A program made the translations under genes and the position numbers. The notes beneath the pieces were generated by a model. The model saw only the letters and a program-made list of their open reading frames with translations. It made no database searches and had not been told where the DNA came from. DNA of 64,000 bases, from NCBI RefSeq assembly GCF_002863865.1, contig NZ_CP022684.1, forward strand, positions 3,539,990 through 3,603,989, in the 5' to 3' direction. The DNA comes from Ketobacter alkanivorans. GTDB lineage: Bacteria; Pseudomonadota; Gammaproteobacteria; Pseudomonadales; Ketobacteraceae. How positions within the stretch are numbered: the stretch's first letter is position 1; every line of letters starts with the position of its first letter. Positions 9,210-18,617 of this stretch are shown here, in pieces.

Positions 9210-10340
9210 ATGCAATTGAATACAGTTGAAGAGCTGATCGAAGATATTCGTCACGGCAAAATGGTCATCCTGATGGATGATGAAGATCGCGAAAACGAAG
9301 GTGATCTGGTGATTGCATCCAGCATGGTGCGGCCGGAAGACATCAACTTTATGATCAAACATGCTCGTGGTTTGGTATGCCTCACCATGACTCGTGATCG
9401 CTGCCAGCAATTGAATCTGCCATTGATGGTGTCCGGCTCCAATGGGTCCCAGTTCGGAACCAACTTCACTCTGTCTATCGAGGCAGCAGAAGGTGTGTCC
9501 ACCGGTATTTCGGCGGCCGATCGTGCTCGCACCGTGCAGGCAGCCGTGGCCCGTGATGCCAAGCCTGCGGACATTGTGCAGCCTGGGCATGTGTTTCCGA
9601 TTATGGCGCAACCTGGCGGCGTGCTGCGCCGAGCCGGTCATACTGAAGCCGGTTGCGACCTGGCGCGCTTGGCGGGGCTGGAGCCATCCTCTGTGATCGT
9701 GGAAATCATCAATGAAGATGGCACCATGGCACGGCGTCCTGATCTGGAAAAGTTTGCCGAACAGCACGGTCTGAAGATTGGCACCATCGCTGACCTTATA
9801 CACTACCGCACGGTAAACGAGCGCACAGTTGAACAAACGCGCAGGGAAAAGCTGCCTACTGAGTATGGCGATTTTGACGTAGTGTTGTTTCGCGATTTAA
9901 TTGATGGCCAGAGCCATGTTGCACTGGTCAAAGGTGATGTCAGCAACGCCGATGCGCCTTTTGTGCGGGTGCATGTAGCGGATCCTCTGCGAGATCTGAT
10001 GATGGCAGTAAAAGAAAAATCCAGCGGCTGGAACCTGTCAAAGTCTTTGAGCTTTCTCGGTAAGCACACCGAGCCAGGTGTAATCCTGTTGCTGGGTGAT
10101 TCTTTCGAAAAACACAATATTGACGATCTGGTAGACAGCTTTTTCTCCGGCCGTCAGCCGCTGCGTCCCACCACCGGTGATGGCACCGGTATTTATCGCA
10201 CCATTGGCACCGGATCGCAGATCCTGCGGGATCTGGGCCTAAGTAAAATGCGCCTGTTGAGTTCACCCATGCGCTTTAACGCCCTGTCCGGTTTTGATCT
10301 GGAAATCGTTGAATACATCGATGCAGATGCAGCTGAATAA
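9210..10340 (+). CDS. ribBA: 3,4-dihydroxy-2-butanone-4-phosphate synthase with degenerate GTP cyclohydrolase II domain
   Basis: The N-terminal domain (about 1-200) is a complete DHBP synthase that makes the four-carbon precursor of lumazine from ribulose 5-phosphate: [12 protein letters not shown], then [14 protein letters not shown]. The C-terminal part (about 205-370) has the GTP cyclohydrolase II fold ([20 protein letters not shown]) but lacks the three-cysteine zinc motif and the following conserved active-site stretch. It is therefore probably not a cyclohydrolase, and a separate ribA is expected elsewhere. Such RibB-X fusions are common in proteobacteria. Third gene of the operon. Confidence 0.92.
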   Translation: MQLNTVEELIEDIRHGKMVILMDDEDRENEGDLVIASSMVRPEDINFMIKHARGLVCLTMTRDRCQQLNLPLMVSGSNGSQFGTNFTLSIEAAEGVSTGISAADRARTVQAAVARDAKPADIVQPGHVFPIMAQPGGVLRRAGHTEAGCDLARLAGLEPSSVIVEIINEDGTMARRPDLEKFAEQHGLKIGTIADLIHYRTVNERTVEQTRREKLPTEYGDFDVVLFRDLIDGQSHVALVKGDVSNADAPFVRVHVADPLRDLMMAVKEKSSGWNLSKSLSFLGKHTEPGVILLLGDSFEKHNIDDLVDSFFSGRQPLRPTTGDGTGIYRTIGTGSQILRDLGLSKMRLLSSPMRFNALSGFDLEIVEYIDADAAE

Positions 10341-10396
10341 CGTTTTACGAAATCCGTTTAATCACGAATATATTGACATTGAATAAAGGTAAAGAA

Positions 10397-10867
10397 ATGA
10401 CAAACGTAACTGTAGTGGAAGGTGATTTTCGCGCAACCGATGCTAAGTTCTCTATCGTTGTGGCACGCTTCAATAGTTTTGTGGTGGAAAGTTTGCTGAC
10501 TGGTGCCATTGATGCTTTGGTGCGTCACGGTGTGGCCGAGAGCAATATCGAAGTCATTCGTGTGCCCGGTGCTTTTGAATTGCCGCTGGCGGTGAAGCAA
10601 GTGGCCAACAAGCGCAAGCCAGATGCCATTATTGCGTTGGGCGCGGTGATTCGTGGTGGTACTCCCCATTTCGATTACGTTGCCGGCGAGTGCACCAAAG
10701 GCGTTGCCAGCGTTATGTTGGAAACCGATATCCCATGTTCCTTTGGCGTATTGACCACCGACAGCATCGAGCAGGCCATTGAGCGCTCCGGTACCAAAGC
10801 AGGCAATAAGGGTGCGGAAGCAGCCATTGGCGCTTTGGAAATGGTCAGCCTGATACGAAATCTTTAA
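10397..10867 (+). CDS. ribH: 6,7-dimethyl-8-ribityllumazine synthase
   Basis: Condenses the ribitylaminopyrimidinedione with dihydroxybutanone phosphate to give the riboflavin synthase substrate. 156 residues from the ATG at 10397, which follows AAAGGTAAAG; an upstream in-frame TTG at 10373 is less likely. Family motifs: [44 protein letters not shown]. Fourth gene of the rib operon, followed 19 bp later by nusB. Confidence 0.97.
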   Translation: MTNVTVVEGDFRATDAKFSIVVARFNSFVVESLLTGAIDALVRHGVAESNIEVIRVPGAFELPLAVKQVANKRKPDAIIALGAVIRGGTPHFDYVAGECTKGVASVMLETDIPCSFGVLTTDSIEQAIERSGTKAGNKGAEAAIGALEMVSLIRNL

Positions 10868-10886
10868 CTGAGGTCAGTGGTAACGA

Positions 10887-11351
10887 ATGAATACCGCTTC
10901 GAAGAAACCATCCCCTTCGGCACGTCGCAAGGCGCGCCGATTCACAGTGCAGGCTCTGTATCAGTGGCAAATGACCGGCACCAATCTCGGGGAAATCGAA
11001 ACGCAGTTTCGTGTTGATAATGATCTGCGTAAAACCGACGTAGAATACTTTCACGAGTTGTTGCACGGGATACCCAAGTGCATCAACGAGCTGGATGGAT
11101 ATTACGTACCGTTTCTGGATCGCGAGCTGAAAGATCTGGATAAGGTAGAACTGGCCATATTGCGTATTGGTGTGTATGAGCTGAGCAAACGCGTTGATGT
11201 GCCATACAAAGTAGCCATTAACGAAGGCATTGAATTGGCCAAGTATTTTGGGGCCACCGAAAGCCATAAATACATCAACGGCATTCTGGATAAGGTGGCG
11301 CAAAAGCTGCGTGTGCTGGAAATGAAAGCCAACGACAAACCCGCCGAGTGA
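10887..11351 (+). CDS. nusB: Transcription antitermination factor NusB
   Basis: RNA-binding partner of NusE (S10) in rRNA antitermination complexes. 154 residues, all-helical, with the family opening ARRKARRFTVQALYQWQMTG and the closing signature VAINEGIELAKYFG. The ribH-nusB-thiL order is conserved in gammaproteobacteria; the short gaps imply cotranscription. Confidence 0.96.
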   Translation: MNTASKKPSPSARRKARRFTVQALYQWQMTGTNLGEIETQFRVDNDLRKTDVEYFHELLHGIPKCINELDGYYVPFLDRELKDLDKVELAILRIGVYELSKRVDVPYKVAINEGIELAKYFGATESHKYINGILDKVAQKLRVLEMKANDKPAE

Positions 11352-11366
11352 ACCTCAAGGCTCCCT

Positions 11367-12326
11367 GTGAACGAATTCGCGCTCATAGATGCCTACTTCA
11401 AACGCCTCAGTGATAACACTGGGGCGTTGCCTCATTCAGAAAATGTATTTCGCCCTCAGGCAGATCTGGGCATTGGTGATGATTGTGCGCTGGTGTCTGT
11501 GCCTGCGGGCATGCAGTTGGCGGTGTCGGCGGATACATTGGTGTGCGGTGTACATTTTCCCGAAAGCACCAGCCCGTTTGATATTGGCTACAAGGCACTG
11601 GCAGTGAACTTGAGCGATCTGGCTGCGATGGGCGCCACGCCTGCCTGGTTTACCCTTTGCGTTACACTACAGGATCAATCCGAGCAATGGGTTGAGGCAT
11701 TCTGCGATGGTATGGCCAGTTTAACTCGCATTCACCCGATTTTATTGATTGGTGGCGACACCACTCGAGGCCCTTTGAGTGTTAGTGTGCAGGTCATGGG
11801 GTTGATACCTGTTGGCGAGGCGCTGACCCGTGCCGGTGCTCAGGATGGAGATGATATTTATGTCTCCGGCTGCATAGGGGAGGCTGCCCTCGGTTTGGCT
11901 CGGGTGCTGAAGGCTTCTGAGAACCAGTCGAGCAGCCAGTATGACCCAATGTTGGATCGATTGAATCGGCCGACACCCAGAGTAGCGTTGGGGCTCGCGC
12001 TGCGCTCCGTTGCCCATGCCTGCATTGATGTGTCGGATGGACTGCTGGCAGATCTGAATCATATTTTGCACAGTAGCGGCGCCGGTGCCCGCCTGGATCT
12101 TGATGCCATTCCTGTTGCAGATGGGGCATCAACTATGCAATCGATTACCGCTGGCGATGATTATGAGCTGTGTTTTGCAGCCCCAGCACACAGGCGAGAC
12201 ACCGTTAACGAGTTGGCGAGGGCATTATCATTGCCAATTACCCGCATTGGGGTGATTACCGCCCAGCCTGGTATGGTGGATCAGAATAATCACCCGCTGA
12301 CCCCCACCGGATACACTCATTTCTGA
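11367..12326 (+). CDS. thiL: Thiamine-monophosphate kinase
   Basis: Phosphorylates thiamine monophosphate to the active pyrophosphate with ATP. 319 residues with GTG start. Family motifs: GIGDDCALV near residue 33, SADTLVCGVHFP, LAVNLSDLAAMGATP and DVSDGLLADL. Member of the PurM/ThiL fold family. It sits 15 bp after nusB and 18 bp before pgpA, in the usual order. Confidence 0.96.
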   Translation: MNEFALIDAYFKRLSDNTGALPHSENVFRPQADLGIGDDCALVSVPAGMQLAVSADTLVCGVHFPESTSPFDIGYKALAVNLSDLAAMGATPAWFTLCVTLQDQSEQWVEAFCDGMASLTRIHPILLIGGDTTRGPLSVSVQVMGLIPVGEALTRAGAQDGDDIYVSGCIGEAALGLARVLKASENQSSSQYDPMLDRLNRPTPRVALGLALRSVAHACIDVSDGLLADLNHILHSSGAGARLDLDAIPVADGASTMQSITAGDDYELCFAAPAHRRDTVNELARALSLPITRIGVITAQPGMVDQNNHPLTPTGYTHF

Positions 12327-12344
12327 ATTAATGGAACCTCATAC

Positions 12345-12818
12345 ATGAACACCGTACCGTCCAGTGCGTTCAAACATCCCATTCATTTTCTGGCCATTGG
12401 TTTAGGCAGCGGCGCTGCACCTAAGGCACCCGGCACCTTTGGTACGGTGGCGGCGGTGTTGTTGTACATTCCTTTATCACAGCTGGGCACGTGGTGGTAT
12501 TTGGCGGTGCTGGTGGTGGCTGCTCTGGTGGGTGTTTATCTATGCGGAAAAACCTCCCGCGATTGGGGGGTGCATGATCATGGGGCTATCGTGTGGGATG
12601 AATTTGTGGGCTATTGGATTACCATGTTTCTGGTGCCGGTAACCTGGTATTGGATACTGGCCGGGTTTATATTGTTTCGATTGTTCGATATATGGAAGCC
12701 GTGGCCTGTTCGGTATTTTGATAAGCATGTGCACGGTGGATTGGGCATCATGTTAGATGACGTAGTGGCGGGCATCATGGCCTGGATCGTTCTGTTTGGC
12801 TTGGTACAAGTTGTATAG
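12345..12818 (+). CDS. pgpA: Phosphatidylglycerophosphatase A
   Basis: Membrane enzyme that dephosphorylates phosphatidylglycerol phosphate. 157 residues, four membrane segments. Signature residues: GLGSGAAPKAPGTFGT at about 20-35, HDHGAIVWDEFVGYW at about 78-92, and the late acidic LGIMLDDVVAGI. Last gene of the nrdR-rib-nusB-thiL-pgpA block. The 129 bp that follow contain a weak TTGCTG-18-TATGAA promoter candidate for the next gene. Confidence 0.96.
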   Translation: MNTVPSSAFKHPIHFLAIGLGSGAAPKAPGTFGTVAAVLLYIPLSQLGTWWYLAVLVVAALVGVYLCGKTSRDWGVHDHGAIVWDEFVGYWITMFLVPVTWYWILAGFILFRLFDIWKPWPVRYFDKHVHGGLGIMLDDVVAGIMAWIVLFGLVQVV

Positions 12819-12947
12819 GTCTAAAATGCAACAGTCCGCGTTGGGCGCAAGATGTGGCAGATTCAGCCATTGCTGGTGGAGCCCCGGTTATTATATGAAT
12901 TCGGCACCAATGATAAAGATCCATGCGCAGACAGCGGGAGCAACATT

Positions 12948-13646
12948 ATGGATAAATTGATCAATTTCCAACAGGAAGGCGCTGTGCTGACCATCCAATG
13001 GGATGATGGCAAGGCGAACGCTGTATCGCCGCAACTGCTGGTGGAGCTGAATGCGGCATTGGATCAAGCAGAGCGGGATCAGTTGATTGTGATTTTGGCA
13101 GGGCGACCTGGGCGCTTTTCTGCTGGTTTTGATTTGCAGGTAATGGGGCAGGGTGATGCCGCCATGGCGCAGCTGGTTGTCGGTGGGGCGAAGCTGGCCT
13201 TGCGCTTGTTGAACTTTCCTACTCCGGTGATCATGGCGTGTACCGGTCACGGTTTGGCCATGGGTGGGTTGCTGTTGTTGTCAGCGGATTATCGTATTGG
13301 TGTATCCGGTGATTATAAAATCGGATTGAACGAAGTCGCTATTGGTATGACCATGCCCTGGTTTGGAGTAGAACTGGCGCGGGGCCGATTGGCACCAGCA
13401 CATTTTAATCGGGCGGTGAACAACGCAGAGATCTATTCATCAGAAGGTGCGGTGGCTGCGGGCTTTCTTGATCGCGTGTGCGATGCTCAGGATCTTATGG
13501 CCGAAGCAATGGCCGTTGCCACTGGATTCGAAAAGCTCAAGATGCGGGCCCACCACGCAACCAAACTCCGAACCCGTCAGCAATTGTTAGAGGCGGTGAG
13601 TCGAGGCGTTGAATTGGATTTCGGTAAAGGAGTTCTGCAATCCTAG
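12948..13646 (+). CDS. Crotonase/enoyl-CoA hydratase family protein
   Basis: 232 residues with a crotonase fold. The oxyanion-hole segments are visible (RFSAGFDLQVM and TGHGLAMGGLLLLSADYR), and the second conserved acid is present in LNEVAIGMTMPWFG. The first catalytic glutamate of true hydratases is not evident, so isomerase or hydrolase activity is possible. The ATG at 12948 follows GGGAG at a spacing of 8; an upstream frame from 12852 adds non-family residues. Its TAG stop lies in a CTAG palindrome shared with the stop of the convergent hydrolase. Confidence 0.85.
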   Translation: MDKLINFQQEGAVLTIQWDDGKANAVSPQLLVELNAALDQAERDQLIVILAGRPGRFSAGFDLQVMGQGDAAMAQLVVGGAKLALRLLNFPTPVIMACTGHGLAMGGLLLLSADYRIGVSGDYKIGLNEVAIGMTMPWFGVELARGRLAPAHFNRAVNNAEIYSSEGAVAAGFLDRVCDAQDLMAEAMAVATGFEKLKMRAHHATKLRTRQQLLEAVSRGVELDFGKGVLQS

Positions 13647-14533
13647 TTGCAGGCAGCTTCAAGAAACTGCCCATAAGCCTTATGCACTAGATCGGGTGCT
13701 TCCCACTGCGGATAGTGGCCAATGTCAGCCAGTGAAATGATCATTAGCGGGCTGCCAACGGCTTCCTTATAGCGGGCAACCATATGCGCACCAGACACCG
13801 GATCTGCCGCTCCGTTGATTAGCCCGGTAGGAATCCTGTTTTGGGTAAGCGCACCTACCCAGCGCGCTCTGTGTTGGCGTCGTTGTTTCATGTAGTCGAT
13901 CAGTTTGTGCAGTGTGCGGCGGCCGTTGTTGAAGTTTATCACCTCCCAATACCCTTCTATGAGTTCCTCATCCGGTTGGCTGTTTGGCCCGAACACTCTG
14001 CGCATGGATTTGTGGATGGATGCCTTGCCCATGTGGCGGGTTATAAAAGGCCCCAGCGGGCTGGCCAACAGCTTTTGAATTGGGCGCGCGTGGTGGGTTT
14101 CTGGGAAAAGGCCACCGTTCAACAGGCAAAGAGATAGCCATTGCGGGGATGCCAGCTCGTTTTGCCGCGCCAGTAGTTCCTGGGCGACGGTGTCACCATA
14201 GTCGTGAGCAAGTACGTGGAACTGCTCCAGGTGCAGGGTCTTGACCAGAGCTTCCACGATGTCGGCCTGCTCATCAATACGATAATGATAGGGGTAGGGC
14301 TTATCAGAAAAGCCAAAACCCAGCAGATCCAACGTTATCAGGCGGAAGTTGTTCACCAGCATGGGCCAGAGTGACTCCCAATCCCAGCTGGATGTGGGGT
14401 AGCCATGTAGCATCAGAATACAGGGCAAATGGGACTGATCGCTGTGGGCACCGCTATCGACAACAAATATAGAGTGGCCCTGCAGGCGTACAGTAGACCC
14501 CAAGGCTTTCCATTGGCGGGGAGTGTAGTTCAT
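13643..14533 (-). CDS. Alpha/beta hydrolase, epoxide hydrolase/dehalogenase-like
   Basis: 296-residue cytoplasmic alpha/beta hydrolase. The oxyanion-loop motif is HGYPTSSWDW. The nucleophile elbow reads AHDYGDTVA, i.e. aspartate in place of serine, as in epoxide hydrolases and haloalkane dehalogenases. The C-terminal histidine is in DIGHYPQWEAPD. Substrate unknown. It has no cotranscribed partner; its 3' end overlaps the crotonase gene by 4 bp. Confidence 0.85.
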   Translation of the reverse strand: MNYTPRQWKALGSTVRLQGHSIFVVDSGAHSDQSHLPCILMLHGYPTSSWDWESLWPMLVNNFRLITLDLLGFGFSDKPYPYHYRIDEQADIVEALVKTLHLEQFHVLAHDYGDTVAQELLARQNELASPQWLSLCLLNGGLFPETHHARPIQKLLASPLGPFITRHMGKASIHKSMRRVFGPNSQPDEELIEGYWEVINFNNGRRTLHKLIDYMKQRRQHRARWVGALTQNRIPTGLINGAADPVSGAHMVARYKEAVGSPLMIISLADIGHYPQWEAPDLVHKAYGQFLEAACN

Positions 14534-14573
14534 CGCAAGCCCTTATTGTTTTCTTGCCAGTTAACATGGCAAT

Positions 14574-14595
14574 GCGCAGGCTTGTCAACCTGCGC
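14574..14595. repeat. Inverted repeat between hydrolase and ATP-grasp genes
   Basis: GCGCAGG and CCTGCGC flank an 8-base loop, 27 bp beyond the stop of the RimK-like gene on the minus strand. It lacks a T-run, so it is only a candidate terminator. Confidence 0.35.
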
Positions 14596-14621
14596 TGGAT
14601 AGCTTGTGTTTTTGAAGAGGA

Positions 14622-16106
14622 TCAGTTTTTACTGGAGCGCCTGGATTCGATGCGAGTGACGAATTCCTGCATGATTTGGTCGTAAAGCTGGCCTTCCAGG
14701 AATTTGTCCTCAACGCCGCTTTCGAGGCTTGGGTTATCGTTCACCTCGATAACAACGGCACGATCTCCAGATTGTTTGATGTCCACACCGTACAGGCTGT
14801 TGCCAATCAGGCGGGTAGCCTTCAGGGCGGCATCCAGCACCGGCTTGGGTGCCTCGTAGGTGGGCATAGTGTCAAAACCACCACTGGTGAAGCGGGAATT
14901 CTTGCTCGCGTGGTTGTAAATTTGCCAGTGATCCTTAGCCATATAATAACGGCATGCGTACAACGGCTTGTTGTTGATCACGCCAATGCGCCAATCAAAA
15001 TCGGTGTACATGAACTCCTGAGCCAGCACCAGAGCTGATTTTTGGAACAGCTTCTGGATCTTGGTTTCGAATTCTTCCGGTGTGCTGACCTTAAATACCC
15101 CTTGGGAGAACGCGCCATCGGGAATCTTCAGAACAATGGGAAAACCGATGTCGAGCATGGCCTTCTCAAGAGCAGGTTTATCCTGTTTACTCAGAATGTA
15201 AGTCTTGGGTGATGGCACCTTGTTCACATTAAACAGGTCAGTCAGATAGACCTTGTTGCAGCAGCGCAGAATCGATGTGGAATCGTCCATCACCACCATG
15301 CCTTCTGATTCGGCCTTTTTAGCGAAGCGGAAAGTGTGGTGGTCAATGGAGGTGGTTTCGCGAATAAACAGCGCATCGTATTCTGCCAGGCGCACATAAT
15401 CCTTGCGGTCGATGATATCGACATCCACTCCCAGTTTGTTTCCAGCTTTAATAAAACGCTTAATGGCTGTTGCGTCGCTGGGTGGAAGCTTTTCATCTTT
15501 GTTTGTCAGTATCGCTAAATCGTAGCGATACTGTTTGCGCAATTTCGGGGTGCGCCAAATCTTATGACTGAAGCGATCCAGTCCATTGGCAAACTCAGTC
15601 TGCTGCTCATCGGTTTTCAGGTTGTGCGGCGACAAGGCTTGCAGCTCGCTGATTTGCCAGCGCCCCTGAAAGCGCAAACTGACTTCCAGTATAGGGCAGG
15701 GAAATTTCTCGAACAGATCCTTAGCCAAAGGCTTAAACTCTGCCTGAGAGGTGGAGCCAAAATAGGTGATGAACTTCAGATCCTGCTCGCTGTGGGTTTT
15801 TTGCATTTCCTTACTGCTGAGCTGCTGAATATCGTCCAGGTGCAAAGTGTACAGAGACTTCTGGTTGAGATCATTTATGACTCGCAGAGAAGGCAGGACG
15901 TGATGGTCCCTGGCTTCGCTCAACAACGAGCAATAGTAGCCTTTGGAAAGATATTTATAGCTGCGGCACAGATTGATCACGCGGGTACGGGTCTTTTTCT
16001 TACCATCCTGACGGCTTAGGTATTCATCAAAGGTAATGACGTCCTCGGCCGGAAAATAGGGTGCCCAGTCTTTGATAGAGTCAACGACTACTAGAAGTTC
16101 TGACAT
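14622..16106 (-). CDS. RLAN-domain RimK-like ATP-grasp ligase
   Basis: 494 residues. The N-terminal half (about 1-200) matches the RLAN domain found only with RimK-type ligases. The C-terminal half is an ATP-grasp fold (GFPIVLKIPDGAFSQGVFKV, FMYTDFDWRIGVI, AVVIEVNDNPSLESG with the metal-binding E and N). RimK relatives join amino acids such as glutamate to carboxylates on proteins or small molecules. The ATG at 16106 follows AAGGA; the longer reading frame to 16217 lacks a ribosome site. Divergent from a DUF2817 peptidase and a GNAT-C39 fusion, which I read as one modification cassette. Substrate unknown. Confidence 0.88.
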   Translation of the reverse strand: MSELLVVVDSIKDWAPYFPAEDVITFDEYLSRQDGKKKTRTRVINLCRSYKYLSKGYYCSLLSEARDHHVLPSLRVINDLNQKSLYTLHLDDIQQLSSKEMQKTHSEQDLKFITYFGSTSQAEFKPLAKDLFEKFPCPILEVSLRFQGRWQISELQALSPHNLKTDEQQTEFANGLDRFSHKIWRTPKLRKQYRYDLAILTNKDEKLPPSDATAIKRFIKAGNKLGVDVDIIDRKDYVRLAEYDALFIRETTSIDHHTFRFAKKAESEGMVVMDDSTSILRCCNKVYLTDLFNVNKVPSPKTYILSKQDKPALEKAMLDIGFPIVLKIPDGAFSQGVFKVSTPEEFETKIQKLFQKSALVLAQEFMYTDFDWRIGVINNKPLYACRYYMAKDHWQIYNHASKNSRFTSGGFDTMPTYEAPKPVLDAALKATRLIGNSLYGVDIKQSGDRAVVIEVNDNPSLESGVEDKFLEGQLYDQIMQEFVTRIESRRSSKN

Positions 16107-16307
16107 GTGTTCCTTATGGGTATGTGCGGTTAGAAGGCGGCTATCGACCACGAACACTGACAGATGCAGGAGGCAAGCCATGTCTGCAATACTGGATAGA
16201 ACTGCTCTGAAATTCAAGTATCTCTGGAACTATATTTACAGTGGCGGCTGGTAAAAAAACAAGCACAGCGTTAGGCTTGATCAAATGAAAATCATAGAGG
16301 CAAATTG

Positions 16308-17453
16308 ATGCTGTCGCCCCTGCTATCTCCCCGAGAATTATCTGTATTTTCAACATCCTACCAAAATGCGGATGACGCGTTCGTGGCGTCAGTAGCAGCC
16401 TTGGGGGGAAGCGTTGGAGCCACCGAGCTGCCCTATGACGGCGTTGGTCCTGCGGGTGAGAGCATGGCTACCCGGAAAGTCTGGATCGGCGATCCCGATG
16501 CTGCGCGGGTGTTGGTGCTGCTTTCGGCAGTGCACGGTGTGGAAGGGTTTTGTGGTTCCGCTATTCAACAGGATTTGCTGCAGCGTCTTGCCTCGGGGCA
16601 GGTGCGAGTGCCTAAGGGCTTGGCGGTGCTTGTTGTGCATGCCGTCAATCCTTGGGGCTTTGCCTGGTGTCGGCGGGTGGACGAGCAAGGCATTGACGTG
16701 AATCGCAACTTTATCGATTTTAGCCTCCCTTTGCCGATTAACGCTGGGTATCGCGAATTGGCGCATGCGTTGGTGCCGGGATCTTCTGGCTCAGGATCAG
16801 GGGCTGAAGTAGGGTCAGGGATGTTGCAGGCCGGTGATGAGCGTTTGACCGCCTATCTACAGCAACATGGTCAGTATGGTTACGAACTTGCAGTCAGCGG
16901 CGGCCAATATGAGTTTGCGGACGGCCTGTTCTATGGGGGTACAGCTAAGTGCCAGGCGCGCTTGAATCTGGAGGCCATAATACAAGAACTGGACTGTCCG
17001 AATCGAGATGTAGCCGTGGTGGATTTGCACACAGGGTTGGGGCCTTATGGCCATGGTGAGCTGATCTGTGATCATGCCTTGGAGAGCGAGGGTTTGGCGA
17101 CAGCCAAGCGCTGGTATGGAGACGCTGTCACGATCCCGGAAGGGGGTGATTCATGCTCGGTGCCGAAAACCGGGCTGGTGGATTATGCCTTTCATGCGGC
17201 AATGGGTGCCCGCAGTTGTTATGTGACATTGGAATTTGGCACATACCCTATCGCTGAGTTGTTGCGTTGTTTGCGGGAGGATCATCTGATTCGTAAGCAG
17301 GGACAGCAACCTTTTACCCATTCAGATGCGGAGCGGGTTCGCTTGCAATTGTTGAAGCAGTTTTATCCGGCTGAGCCACAATGGCAGACAATGGTACTGC
17401 TGCGAGGGCGCCAGGTAATTCAAATGGCCAGTAAGGGCTTGTTGAATGACTAA
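16308..17453 (+). CDS. DUF2817 M14-like zinc carboxypeptidase/amidohydrolase
   Basis: 381 residues. The zinc ligands are visible in SAVHGVEGFCGSAI (H and E) and VDLHTGLGPYGHGEL (second H); GIDVNRNFIDF supplies the substrate-binding NR pair of the M14/aspartoacylase superfamily. No signal peptide, so cytoplasmic. The ATG at 16308 has GAGG 8 bases upstream. It overlaps the GNAT-C39 gene by 8 bp and is divergent from the RLAN-RimK ligase, so it may trim or reverse the amide bond that the ligase makes (inference). Confidence 0.82.
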   Translation: MLSPLLSPRELSVFSTSYQNADDAFVASVAALGGSVGATELPYDGVGPAGESMATRKVWIGDPDAARVLVLLSAVHGVEGFCGSAIQQDLLQRLASGQVRVPKGLAVLVVHAVNPWGFAWCRRVDEQGIDVNRNFIDFSLPLPINAGYRELAHALVPGSSGSGSGAEVGSGMLQAGDERLTAYLQQHGQYGYELAVSGGQYEFADGLFYGGTAKCQARLNLEAIIQELDCPNRDVAVVDLHTGLGPYGHGELICDHALESEGLATAKRWYGDAVTIPEGGDSCSVPKTGLVDYAFHAAMGARSCYVTLEFGTYPIAELLRCLREDHLIRKQGQQPFTHSDAERVRLQLLKQFYPAEPQWQTMVLLRGRQVIQMASKGLLND

Positions 17454-18582
17454 ACCAGCCGTTCTATATCGTAAAGCAACGTTGCAGGATCTTGATGCCT
17501 TGGTGCAGTTGGAGCAGCGCTGTTTTGATTCTGACCGTATGAGCAGGCGCAGCTTCAAGCATCAGTTGCACCACGACCACAACCTCTTGCTGGTGGCCGA
17601 ACAGCAGCAACAGGTTATAGCGTATGTGTTGGTATTTCTGCGGCAGGGAACCAGTCTGGCGCGTCTATATTCTATTGCCGTATCGCCGGATGCCCATGGC
17701 ATGGGGGTAGGGCTCGGGCTTCTTGTCGAGGCAGAGGAAGTGTCCGCAGAGCAGGGTCGTATGTTCATGCGTTTAGAAGTGCGCAAAGATAATGAACCCG
17801 CCATTCGATTGTATGAGCGGATGGGGTATCGTCAGTTTGGCCTGTATACTGACTACTATGAAGATCACGCCGATGCCTTGCGTTTTCAAAAGCGTATTAT
17901 TCCGCATGAGCGGGTAGAAGAGCACAGAGCAGAGCCAAGTGAGCGGGTTGCTTATTATGCCCAAACTACGGATTTTACCTGTGGCGCGGCATCGCTGCTG
18001 ATGGCAATGAAGGATCTGCGGGAAGATACCGTATGCGATCAGCGCAATGAACTGCAGATCTGGCGGGAAGCCACCACAATATTCATGACTTCCGGTCATG
18101 GCGGGTGCGGCCCCCACGGGCTTGCGTATGCAGCCAGCATCCGGGGGTTTGAGGTTGAGGTATTCGTCAGCCACACCGGCCCACTTTTTACCGAGGGGGT
18201 TCGTAATGAAAGCAAGAAGCAAGTGCTTGAAATGGTGCATGAAGATTTCAACGAGAAACTGAAAGAACGCAATGTTCCGGTTCATCGCGAGATTCTGCCA
18301 CTGACGCGTTTACAGCAGATGCTGGACAGTAATGCCATGCCGCTGGTGTTGATCAGCACCTATCGTTTTGATCGCAAAAAGGCACCCCACTGGGTGTTGC
18401 TGGTAGATATGGATGAGGACTTTGTCTATATTAATGACCCTGATATAGACGAAAATGAGCAGAGTTCGCAGTTGGATAAGCACTATTTGCCGATTCCTCG
18501 CGCCAGTTTTGAGATGATGTTGCACTTTGGTCAAAATCGCCTGCGTTGCGCAGTGGTGGTAACTGCAAGCCGAAACCTATAA
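17446..18582 (+). CDS. GNAT acetyltransferase fused to C39-like cysteine peptidase
   Basis: 378 residues, two domains. Residues 1-150 are a RimI-type N-acetyltransferase (SIAVSPDAHGMGVGLGLL is the acetyl-CoA loop, then EVRKDNEPAIRLYERMGY). Residues of about 165-375 form a papain-like C39-type domain with catalytic C in TTDFTCGAASLLMAM, H in APHWVLLVD and D in VYINDPD. The fusion is a known family found beside RLAN-RimK proteins. Its start lies within the end of the DUF2817 gene. Likely role: cleaving and/or acetylating a RimK-modified peptide; not demonstrated. Confidence 0.85.
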   Translation: MTKPAVLYRKATLQDLDALVQLEQRCFDSDRMSRRSFKHQLHHDHNLLLVAEQQQQVIAYVLVFLRQGTSLARLYSIAVSPDAHGMGVGLGLLVEAEEVSAEQGRMFMRLEVRKDNEPAIRLYERMGYRQFGLYTDYYEDHADALRFQKRIIPHERVEEHRAEPSERVAYYAQTTDFTCGAASLLMAMKDLREDTVCDQRNELQIWREATTIFMTSGHGGCGPHGLAYAASIRGFEVEVFVSHTGPLFTEGVRNESKKQVLEMVHEDFNEKLKERNVPVHREILPLTRLQQMLDSNAMPLVLISTYRFDRKKAPHWVLLVDMDEDFVYINDPDIDENEQSSQLDKHYLPIPRASFEMMLHFGQNRLRCAVVVTASRNL

Positions 18583-18617
18583 TTTAAGTCATATAACAAT
18601 AACCCAGGGCAAAGCGG

